Source: Massilia aquatica
Lineage (GTDB): Bacteria; Pseudomonadota; Gammaproteobacteria; Burkholderiales; Burkholderiaceae_D
Assembly (NCBI RefSeq): GCF_011682045.1
Contig: NZ_VVIW01000002.1
Span: forward strand, 604,843 to 668,842
Length of the DNA stretch: 64,000 bases
Reading direction: 5' to 3'
In this document: one piece after another, positions 17,281 through 24,868 of the stretch
Numbering within the stretch: the stretch's first letter is position 1
How the letters are laid out: each line of letters opens with the position of its first letter
Made by a program: the position numbers and the translations under genes
Notes under the pieces: model-generated
Seen by the model: the letters and a program-made list of their open reading frames with translations, nothing else
Database searches by the model: none
What the model was told of the DNA's origin: nothing

Positions 17281-17649
17281 CTACGGCCTCCGATAAAACT
17301 TCACTGCTGGCTTCTCTTTCCTGTAAGTGGCGGAAGGATAATATCCATGTACTGCTGGCTGTTTATAGTCAGATACCCACTGCGTACCGTTATACATCGC
17401 CATGTGGCCTGCAACCCCATTCTCAGTTGGTTGAATAACCACAACATCGCCAGCTTGTGGCGCGCCTGCTGCTGCAACAAATCCGGCATTGGTAAGCCGG
17501 CTGCCGTAATTTTTCGCGTACATCGTCTTTGAAAGAGTGACACCTCCAGCTTCAATGGCTTTCCTGACATATGTCGCACAGTTGCTTGTGCTGGCAGCTT
17601 CTGCATTTGAATTAAGATGATCAACGGCGGCTTTTGCGTCCCAAGGCAT
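17281..17649 (-). CDS. NlpC/P60-like amidase, probable type VI secretion effector
   Basis: A 122-residue cysteine amidase/CHAP-like protein predicted to cut peptidoglycan peptides. The catalytic Cys lies in SNCATYVRKAIEAGG (about residue 24) and the catalytic His in AGHMAMYNG (about residue 81). GDVVVIQP precedes the His, as in the family. There is no signal peptide and the protein is only the catalytic domain, which fits a type VI effector that is delivered rather than exported. AAGGA lies 9 bases before the ATG. The next gene encodes a periplasmic protein, the usual immunity arrangement. No type VI structural, VgrG or PAAR gene is in the window. A housekeeping hydrolase would normally carry a signal peptide. 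Confidence 0.75.
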   Translation of the reverse strand: MPWDAKAAVDHLNSNAEAASTSNCATYVRKAIEAGGVTLSKTMYAKNYGSRLTNAGFVAAAGAPQAGDVVVIQPTENGVAGHMAMYNGTQWVSDYKQPAVHGYYPSATYRKEKPAVKFYRRP

Positions 17650-18037
17650 TCTCGGTTTCCTTATTCGTGTGAAATTTCAATGGTGTGCCTTACTGATAAC
17701 CTGGAAGAACACCAGTAGCGCACTCTCCGGCCCGGTCGAAATGACCGGTTGATCGTCGCACTTTCTTAAAACTCTATTGCCTAGCTTGCTCAGCATAGCG
17801 TTCTGCGCAACTCTTTTAATTAATAATGTTAGCTAATATACACTAAAAAAGCGATATTGTTTACATTGCTTTGCAAAATGATCAGTGATCGGCGCGGCGA
17901 TGAAGAGATGGCGTCGGAAGGGGCCCATGAAGCGGGCATGCAGCGACATTCGAAGGACAACAAGTGCAGCATTGCATTGCTGGTCCATGGTTTGCCAGGA
18001 CGCCGGACGGCGCCCTGGCAGGGCGATCACGCCGGGG
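17650..18037. other. Intergenic, AT-rich centre
   Basis: I see no gene here. The part about 17800-17880 is strongly AT-rich and probably holds the promoter of the amidase gene on the minus strand. CCGGTC/GACCGG at 17732-17748 could form a small hairpin in its leader. The rest is GC-rich tail downstream of the OPT gene. Confidence 0.6.
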
Positions 18038-20020
18038 TCAGGCGGCGACTTTTTGGGCGCTGCGCGCAGCCCAGCGATACAGGCCGCTGACGATGGCCGC
18101 GCCCAGCACCAGGGCGATCAGCATGTGCGCGGTTTCGCCCATGGCGTTGGGGATGGCCAGCGGTTCGGCCACATTGGTGGCCACGATCAGGCCGGCCAGG
18201 CCGACGTTGAACAGGCTCTCGCCGACGATGAAGCCGGACATGACCAGCACGCCGAGGCGCTTGGCCGTTTCGCCCCAGGTGGCGCTGCTGACGGCCCGTT
18301 CGAACATCCAGCCGGCGATGGCGCCGACGATCACCGGCGCCGTCACCGCGGCCGGCAGGTAGATCGCCAGGCCCACGCCCAGCGGCGGCAGGCTGTAACG
18401 CTCGCGGCTGCCCTTGCGGATGACGAAGTCGGCCACCACCAGGATCAGGCCGAGCAGGACGCCGTAGCCGATCAGGCCCCAGTCCAGGTTATTGCCGATG
18501 ACGCCCTTGGCCAAGGTCGAAATCAGGGCAGCCTGCGGGGCCGCCAGCGGATCGTCGCCGACCACGCCCACGTTCGGGGCGCCGGCAAAGCCCTTGGCTT
18601 TATTGAGCAGGTCCAGCACCAGCGGGACCACGGTGGAACCGGCGGCCACGCCGATCAACAGGCCAACCTGCTGCTTCCACGGGGTGGCGCCGACCAGCTG
18701 GCCGGTTTTCAGGTCTTGCAGGTTGTCGTTGCCGATCACGGCCACGGCCAGCACCACGGTGGTGACGAACAGCGCGTAGGCCACCAGCGCGTGCGCCACT
18801 TCCGGTCCCATGAGGTGCTTGCCGACGAAGCCGACGCTGAGCGAAGCGCCCAGGATGGTCAGGATGGCGATGCCGGACACCGGCGAATTGGACGAGCCGA
18901 TCAGGCCGGCCATGTAGCCGCACACGGCGGCGGCGAACACCCCGGCGACCAGGATGTAGCCGACGCCGACCGCCACCAGCGGCAGCGAGAGGCTGGCCAG
19001 CACGCCGCCTTGCAGGAAGCTGGCGAGCAGCCAGCCGGCCGGCACCATGGCCAGCAGGGTGACCAGGCCGACGATGAAAATCGGCAGATCCTGCTCGGCG
19101 CGCTCGATCGAGGCGCCTTCGGACTTGGCCTTGCGCGCCGCGTCCAGGGCCGACTTCAGGCCGCCCAGTACTGGCTTGCCCAGGCCGGCCAGGGTGACAA
19201 TGGCGGCAGCGCCAATGGCGCCGGCACCGATCATGCGCACTTTGGAACTCCACATGCCGAGCGCCTGGTCGGCCGCCGACAGGGCCGGCTGCGGGTCCAT
19301 CGAGGTCAGTACCGGCACCAGGATGGCCCAGGCGATGACCAGGCCGGCCAGCATGGCCATGCCGACGGTGATGCCCATCAGGTGGCCCGCGCCCAAAAGG
19401 GCCAGCGAACTGGCTGCGCCGATGCCGGTGGCGCCGCTGCCGGCCTTGAAGTAGATGGCTACTTCGGCGGCCATCAGCTTGGCGCCGGCGGCGGCCGCGA
19501 ACAGCGCGGACGTCAGGGCGCCCCAGACCACCGCCATCAGACCGAGCTTGCCCTCGGCCGCGCCGTTGCGCGAGGCGGTGCCGACCTTGAGCACTTCGGC
19601 CGCGGCCACGCCTTCCGGATAGGGCAGGTCGGACTGCGACACCAGCGCGCGCCGCAGCGGCACGGTGTACATCACGCCCAGCACGCCGCCGATGGCGCAG
19701 GCGCCGAAGACGGGCCAGAACGGCACCTTGGCCCACCAGCCGATCATGATCAGCCCTGGCAGCACGAAGATCACCGACGCCAGCGTGCCCGCCGCCGAGG
19801 CGATGGTCTGGACGATGTTGTTTTCCTGGATGGTGGCGTCCTTGAAGGCGCTCAGCAGCGCCATCGAGATGACGGCGGCCGGGATCGAGGTTGCGAAGGT
19901 GAGTCCGACTTTCAGGCCCAGGTAGACCTGGGCGGCTGTAAAGACGAGGGTGATGACGATGCCGAGGAGGACTCCTCGGATCGTGATTTCTTTTGGTCCG
20001 GCCAGTGCGACAATCGCCAT
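18038..20020 (-). CDS. OPT family oligopeptide/metal-chelate transporter
   Basis: A 660-residue polytopic inner-membrane protein of the OPT superfamily, which imports small peptides or metal-chelator complexes with protons. The N-terminus EITIRGVLLGI.., the AQVYLGLKVG segment and ISMALL typify the family. About 14 or more hydrophobic helices are visible through to GLYRWAARSAQK at the end. It is separated from the PBP1A gene by about 100 bases and may be monocistronic. The substrate cannot be told from the sequence. Confidence 0.92.
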   Translation of the reverse strand: MAIVALAGPKEITIRGVLLGIVITLVFTAAQVYLGLKVGLTFATSIPAAVISMALLSAFKDATIQENNIVQTIASAAGTLASVIFVLPGLIMIGWWAKVPFWPVFGACAIGGVLGVMYTVPLRRALVSQSDLPYPEGVAAAEVLKVGTASRNGAAEGKLGLMAVVWGALTSALFAAAAGAKLMAAEVAIYFKAGSGATGIGAASSLALLGAGHLMGITVGMAMLAGLVIAWAILVPVLTSMDPQPALSAADQALGMWSSKVRMIGAGAIGAAAIVTLAGLGKPVLGGLKSALDAARKAKSEGASIERAEQDLPIFIVGLVTLLAMVPAGWLLASFLQGGVLASLSLPLVAVGVGYILVAGVFAAAVCGYMAGLIGSSNSPVSGIAILTILGASLSVGFVGKHLMGPEVAHALVAYALFVTTVVLAVAVIGNDNLQDLKTGQLVGATPWKQQVGLLIGVAAGSTVVPLVLDLLNKAKGFAGAPNVGVVGDDPLAAPQAALISTLAKGVIGNNLDWGLIGYGVLLGLILVVADFVIRKGSRERYSLPPLGVGLAIYLPAAVTAPVIVGAIAGWMFERAVSSATWGETAKRLGVLVMSGFIVGESLFNVGLAGLIVATNVAEPLAIPNAMGETAHMLIALVLGAAIVSGLYRWAARSAQKVAA

Positions 20021-20118
20021 CCAGTGCTCCAGTATGATGTTGATGTATTAGGGTGCAAAAAAGCGTCCCATCATAGCTGGCAAAGCGCGAACGCGGAAGC
20101 GAAATGCGAACCGGTCTC

Positions 20119-22557
20119 TTAACCCCCCGCCTGCGACTCGGCGCCGTGGTTGAACTGTGGCTGCTGCTGATGCTGCGGCGCGGCTGGCGCCGGCGCCTGG
20201 CCCGGTTCACCCGGCTCGCCAGGTTCGCCCGGCTCCGCGCCATCGTCCGGCAGCGCCGGCAGCTCGTTCATGTCGATCGTCTTGAACTCGCTGCTGCCCG
20301 CGTATTCGGCATAGATCCAGTCGTCGTCTTCGCGCAGCACGCCTTCCGGCACCGGGCGGTCCTTGGCGGGGCGCTTGTCGAGCGCCGCGCGCATGTAGTC
20401 GACCCAGATCGGCATGGCCAGGGTGGCGCCGAACTCGCGCCCGCCGAGCGAACGCGGATCGTCGTAGCCCATCCAGGCTACGCCCACCACATTGCCCGCG
20501 TAGCCGGCAAACCAGCCGTCGAAGGCGTCGCTGGTGGTGCCGGTCTTGCCGGCCAGGTCGTTGCGGCCGAGCGCGCGGGTGGCGCCGGCGGCGGTGCCGG
20601 AGCGGGTCACGTCGCGCAGCATGCTGTCGACCATGAAGGCGTTGCGCTGGTCGATCACGCGCAGCGTTTCGTCGGCGACGGCCGGCGCCGGCGTTTCGAG
20701 CAAGACCGTGCCGTTGCCGTCCGTGATTTTGGCGATCAGGTAGGGCTTGACCGAAAAGCCGCCGTTGGCGAACACCGCGTACGCGCCCGCCAGTTGCAGC
20801 GGCGTGACGGCGCCGGTACCGAGCGACATGGTCAGGTTCTTGGGGTGGCGCGCCAGGTCGAAGCCGAACTTGCCCAGGTATTCATGGCCGTAGCCGACCT
20901 CGATGGCGCGCAGCAGGCGCACGGTCGGCACGTTCTTGGAATGGACCAGGGCGCGCCGCATGCTCACTTCACCATCGAACTTGCCGTCGTCGTTCTGCGG
21001 GGACCAGGTGGCGCCGCCCGCGCCGCTCGGCATGGACAGCGCTTCGTCGAGGATGCGGGTGCCCGGCGAAAAGCCTTTTTCCAGCGCCGCCGAATATACG
21101 AACGGCTTGATCGCCGAACCGGGCTGGCGCCAGGCCTGGGTCACGTGGTTGTACTGGTTCAGGCCATAATCGAAGCCGCCGACCAGTGCGTGGTAGGCGC
21201 CGGTGGCCGAATCGATGGCCACGAAACCGGCCTGCACCTGCGGCAGCTGGACGATCGACCAGGTTTTCGCGTCCTTGTCCTTGTCCTTCTCCTTGATCCT
21301 GACCTGGGCGATGCGCACCACCGCGCCCGGACGCAGCTTGATGGCCGCCTTGGCGCCAGGCGCCAGCCCCGGCGCCACGAAGCGCAGGCCGGCGCCGCTA
21401 ATTTCGATGCGCTCGCCGTCCATGGTTTCGACCGCAACCAGCTTGCCCGAGGCTTCAAGCACCACGGTCGCCGCCAGGCCGTCGCTGACGGGGCGCTTGC
21501 GCAGTTCTTCACGAATCCCGTCGGCGCGCTCCTGCGCGTCCGAAGGCAGGTCGATGAAGGATTCCGGGCCGCGGTAGCCGTGCCGCTGGTCGTAGGCCAG
21601 CACGTTGCGCCGCAGCGAATCGTAAGCGGCGTCCTGTTCGGCCTTGAGGATGGTGGTGTAGACGCTGATGCCGCGTGTGTAGGCCTCGTCCTTGTATTGT
21701 TCGAACACCGCCTGGCGCGCCAGTTCGGCCACGTATTCGGCGTGGGTGTCGAATTCCTGGCGCTTGGCGGCGATGCGGATCGGTTCTTCTTTCGCGCTTG
21801 TATACTGGGTGTCGTCGAGGTAGCCCAGCTCGCGCATGCGCTTCAGGACGACCATCTGGCGCTTCTTGGCGTTGCGCGGATTGACCGCCGGGTTGTTGCT
21901 GACCGGGTCGCGCGGCACGCCGGCCAGCATGGCCATTTCGGCGATCGAGAGCTGGTCGAGGCGCTTGCCGAAGTAGGCCTGGGCGGCGCTGGAAAAGCCG
22001 TACGAGCGCCGTCCCAGGAAAATCTGGTTCATGTACAGTTCGAGGATCTTGTCTTTCTTGAGCGCGGCCTCGATCTTGAAGGCGAGGGCGATTTCGTCGG
22101 CCTTGCGTCCCAGTTTCTTGTCGCGCGTGAGGAAGAAGTTACGCGCCACCTGCATGGTGATGGTCGACGCCCCTTCGCGAAAGCCGCCGCGCAGGTTGGC
22201 GCGCGCGGCGCCGCCGGCGCGGATCCAGTCCACCCCGCCGTGCGAGTAGAAGCGCGTGTCTTCGATGGCCAGCACGGCGTTTTTCATCATGGCGGGCACC
22301 TTCTCGATCGCCAGGAAATCGCGGTGCTCTTCGCCGAATTCGCCGATCAGCACATTGTCGGCCGTGTAAATGCGCAGCGGGATCTTGGGCTGGTAGTCGA
22401 CCACGGCATCGATGGCCGGCACGCGCGGCACGATCACGCCATAGAAGTAGCCGAGCAGGCCAAGCACCGCCAGCAGGCCGGCGGCGATGGACAGGAGCAG
22501 GGCGCGAATGATGTATTTGCGCGTCACCCAGCGCTTGAGAAAAGTATCTGTAGTCAA
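20119..22557 (-). CDS. mrcA: Penicillin-binding protein 1A (bifunctional transglycosylase/transpeptidase)
   Basis: An 812-residue class A PBP that polymerises and crosslinks peptidoglycan in the periplasm. After an N-terminal membrane anchor (about residues 15-40), the GT51 glycosyltransferase domain has the motifs EDTRFYSHGG, GASTITMQ and KILELYMNQ. The transpeptidase domain carries the active-site SAIK in PGSAIKPF, SKN, and KTGT in GKTGTTSDAFDGWF. An OB-like insert lies between them. A Pro/Gly/Glu tail of GEPGEPGEP type followed by Gln-rich sequence ends the protein. Length and order are normal for proteobacterial PBP1A. Confidence 0.96.
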   Translation of the reverse strand: MTTDTFLKRWVTRKYIIRALLLSIAAGLLAVLGLLGYFYGVIVPRVPAIDAVVDYQPKIPLRIYTADNVLIGEFGEEHRDFLAIEKVPAMMKNAVLAIEDTRFYSHGGVDWIRAGGAARANLRGGFREGASTITMQVARNFFLTRDKKLGRKADEIALAFKIEAALKKDKILELYMNQIFLGRRSYGFSSAAQAYFGKRLDQLSIAEMAMLAGVPRDPVSNNPAVNPRNAKKRQMVVLKRMRELGYLDDTQYTSAKEEPIRIAAKRQEFDTHAEYVAELARQAVFEQYKDEAYTRGISVYTTILKAEQDAAYDSLRRNVLAYDQRHGYRGPESFIDLPSDAQERADGIREELRKRPVSDGLAATVVLEASGKLVAVETMDGERIEISGAGLRFVAPGLAPGAKAAIKLRPGAVVRIAQVRIKEKDKDKDAKTWSIVQLPQVQAGFVAIDSATGAYHALVGGFDYGLNQYNHVTQAWRQPGSAIKPFVYSAALEKGFSPGTRILDEALSMPSGAGGATWSPQNDDGKFDGEVSMRRALVHSKNVPTVRLLRAIEVGYGHEYLGKFGFDLARHPKNLTMSLGTGAVTPLQLAGAYAVFANGGFSVKPYLIAKITDGNGTVLLETPAPAVADETLRVIDQRNAFMVDSMLRDVTRSGTAAGATRALGRNDLAGKTGTTSDAFDGWFAGYAGNVVGVAWMGYDDPRSLGGREFGATLAMPIWVDYMRAALDKRPAKDRPVPEGVLREDDDWIYAEYAGSSEFKTIDMNELPALPDDGAEPGEPGEPGEPGQAPAPAAPQHQQQPQFNHGAESQAGG

Positions 22558-22641
22558 AACGATGTCCGCCAGTGCGGGCCGTGCCAGGAGTGACGGCCCA
22601 GTTCCGGCGAATTATAGTCGATCGCTTTTATCGCCCCGTTT

Positions 22642-22989
22642 TCATGGAATCCACATCAACCCGCCCAGCGCGGCTGGCGCCACCAGCAGCGCCGACCACG
22701 CCGTGGCGCGCGGCGCGTACGGCAGCAGGAACACCAGCGGCAGCACCCCGGCCGACAGGAAGCCGAGCCACAGCACCACGCCTACCGTCGCGCTCCACGC
22801 CGCCACGCAGGGCAGCAGCGCCAGCGCCAGCAGGAGCGCGCCGCCGGCCTGCATGGCCGCGCGCTGCCGGCGCGACGGTTCGCGCCCCCATACCTGCTGA
22901 TGATGGCGGTCCATCGCCAGGCACAGGAGCGCCATGCCGGCGTACGCCAGGCCCAGCGCCGCGGCGCTGGCGATGAGGGTATGAGTCAT
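22642..22989 (-). CDS. DUF3325-type small membrane protein of the iron operon
   Basis: A 115-residue protein with three to four hydrophobic helices and the conserved-looking segment CLAMDRHHQQVWG. It matches my memory of DUF3325, which follows PepSY membrane proteins in siderophore-uptake operons. Its ATG overlaps the PepSY stop by ATGA. It is the last gene of the Fur-controlled cluster. Role unknown; perhaps part of a ferric-chelate reductase or transporter complex. Confidence 0.82.
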   Translation of the reverse strand: MTHTLIASAAALGLAYAGMALLCLAMDRHHQQVWGREPSRRQRAAMQAGGALLLALALLPCVAAWSATVGVVLWLGFLSAGVLPLVFLLPYAPRATAWSALLVAPAALGGLMWIP

Positions 22990-24581
22990 GCGGTGCTCCC
23001 GCGTTGTTTGAGCGCGGCGCATGCCGCCACAGCGCCGGCCAGCAGCGCGGCCAGCTCCACGCCGGCGCTTTCCCAGTCGGCGCGCCCGCCGATTTGCGCG
23101 AGCAGATGGTCGCCGGTGGTGATCCAGTTCAGCGGCGCCAGAAGAACGCACAGGGCAGCGACTGCCCACAGCTGTTCGCGCCAGGCGCGTGCCGGCGCGC
23201 GCAGCAAACCGTGCGCCAGCGCCGCCAGCCAGACGCCGAAGAAGACCCGCAGCTCCCAGCCGGCACGCTGGTCCAGGTCCGTCGGCAGCAGGCGGTTGGC
23301 CCACAGATAGGCGGCGCAGGCAATCGCCAGGCCGGCAATCGCGGCCACGTTCACGCCTTCGATCAGGCGGTACACACGGGCGGTGGCGTCACCGAATTCG
23401 GCGCCATGCCTGTTGCGGCGCTTGACCATGAACAGGATTGCGCCGGTGGCCATCATCGCGGTGCCGGCCAGGCCGCATACAAAATACAGCCAGCGGGTCG
23501 CCAGCCCGCCGAAGCTGGCCATGTGCAGGCTGCCCATGGCCAGCCGGGTCAGCGAGGCGGCGCCGCCGTCGACCTCACCCGGCTGGCGCACTGCCAGCAC
23601 CTTGCCGCTGGCTGCCGAAAACGACACCATGCCGCTGGTGTTGGTAATGCGCGTCATGGCCTCGGCCTCGTTATCCCAACCGTAGACGCCGATGCGCATC
23701 GAGCTGTCGCCGGGGTTGTCGATGACGACGCAGCGCACCGCTTGCCCCATCAGCGCTTCGGCGCGGGCGGCGAAGGTTTCCAGGTCGGGCATCGCCAGCG
23801 CATGTCCGCTGCGCGCCACCCGCGCGGGACCGCCAAGGTCGGCGAGGAACTGTTTCATGTTGTCGGCGCCCGGACCGTAATGGGCCAGCAATGGCGCCGG
23901 CATCAGGGTGACGCTGGAGATGGCGATGCCGGTATAGGCGATCATGAACAGGAACGGCAGGGTCAATACCGCCACCGCGTTGTGCGCGTCGAGCCAGCTG
24001 CGCTGCCCCTTGGCCGGACGGAAGGTGAAGAAGTCCTTGAAGATGCGCTTGTGCGTAACGATGCCAGACACCAGCGCCACCAGCATCGCCATGGCGGCGA
24101 CGGCGGTGATCCACAGGCCGGTGTTGCCGGCATGGAGTTCATAATGGAAGTCGACGAAGTGGTGCCCGCCGTAGGTCGGCCGCACCGGCTTGCCGGCGGC
24201 GCCAGCGGAAAGCGGTGCGCCGCTGGCCGGGTCGAGGCGTGCTTCCGCATAGCCGCCTTGCTGGTTGAACCAGTAGGCCGACAGCGCATTGTTGTCGTTG
24301 CGGTTGATCGGCCAGATTTCCCACATGTCGGCGCGCGCATGGGCCTTGGCCATATACGCCGCCCCCAGCGCCAGGCGCTGCCGGCGTTCGGACGCCGCCA
24401 CCGGCGCCGGCGGCGCGGCACGGTGTTCTTCGAGCGCGTGCTCGGGCGACATCCAGTGCGTGATCGCCTCGTCGAACACGGCCAGGGTGCCGGTCAGGAA
24501 AATCGCATACAGCAGCCACGAAAACCACAGGCCGCACCAGGTGTGCAGCCAGGCCATGGACTGGCGCCAGCCGGCCTTCAT
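22986..24581 (-). CDS. PepSY domain membrane protein, probable ferric-siderophore reductase component
   Basis: A 531-residue inner-membrane protein of the PepSY-associated TM (iron-regulated membrane protein) family. It begins with MAWLHTWCGLWFSWLLY, the typical first helix with the heme/flavin-type His. It continues with GHHFVDFHYELHAG and VSGIVTHKRIFKDFF, and has several further helices to the C-terminus. Members of this family are thought to reduce Fe(III)-siderophore in the periplasm or at the inner membrane. It is overlapped by ATGA with both neighbours, which ties it to the TonB receptor upstream. The DUF3649 and DUF3325 partners support an iron role. Confidence 0.88.
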   Translation of the reverse strand: MKAGWRQSMAWLHTWCGLWFSWLLYAIFLTGTLAVFDEAITHWMSPEHALEEHRAAPPAPVAASERRQRLALGAAYMAKAHARADMWEIWPINRNDNNALSAYWFNQQGGYAEARLDPASGAPLSAGAAGKPVRPTYGGHHFVDFHYELHAGNTGLWITAVAAMAMLVALVSGIVTHKRIFKDFFTFRPAKGQRSWLDAHNAVAVLTLPFLFMIAYTGIAISSVTLMPAPLLAHYGPGADNMKQFLADLGGPARVARSGHALAMPDLETFAARAEALMGQAVRCVVIDNPGDSSMRIGVYGWDNEAEAMTRITNTSGMVSFSAASGKVLAVRQPGEVDGGAASLTRLAMGSLHMASFGGLATRWLYFVCGLAGTAMMATGAILFMVKRRNRHGAEFGDATARVYRLIEGVNVAAIAGLAIACAAYLWANRLLPTDLDQRAGWELRVFFGVWLAALAHGLLRAPARAWREQLWAVAALCVLLAPLNWITTGDHLLAQIGGRADWESAGVELAALLAGAVAACAALKQRGSTA

Positions 24582-24865
24582 GCGCCGCTCCCGCCGCGTG
24601 CCAGCAGCATGCCGGCGCCCCCCAATACCACGCCGGCGAGCGCCAGGGTCAGCCAGACACGCGCGAGCGGCTGCGGCGAGAAGGCCCAGACGATGGCCGC
24701 CGTGTACGCCGCGAAGCTGGCGTAGGTGCCCATCAGGACCGCTTCGGCGCGCGCCATCGGCAGCACCGCGCCAAGGAACACCGCCAGCGCGGCGGCGACG
24801 GCATAGCCGCCCGCCACGGCGGCGAGCAGGCGCGAACAGACTTGCAAAGGTGGGCTGAGCGTCAT
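24578..24865 (-). CDS. DUF3649-type small membrane protein of the iron operon
   Basis: A 95-residue protein with about three hydrophobic helices, starting MTLSPPL and matching DUF3649 as I remember it. It lies 3 bases after the TonB receptor stop and overlaps the PepSY gene by ATGA, so translation is coupled. It is probably an accessory subunit of the PepSY protein. No catalytic motif is seen. Confidence 0.82.
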   Translation of the reverse strand: MTLSPPLQVCSRLLAAVAGGYAVAAALAVFLGAVLPMARAEAVLMGTYASFAAYTAAIVWAFSPQPLARVWLTLALAGVVLGGAGMLLARGGSGA

Positions 24866-24868
24866 GGT

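Noticed and set aside
16720..17649. A complete type VI secretion locus
   Set aside because: Only an amidase and its likely immunity gene are present; no tss, Hcp, VgrG or PAAR genes are in the window.
17732..17748. CCGGTC/GACCGG stem as terminator
   Set aside because: There is no T-run and it lies in the probable leader of the amidase gene.
17885..20122. Plus-strand frame of 745 codons with His/Gly-rich sequence
   Set aside because: Antisense to the OPT transporter, which has convincing membrane helices.
20104..22593. Plus-strand frame of 829 codons
   Set aside because: Antisense to PBP1A, which has all class A motifs.
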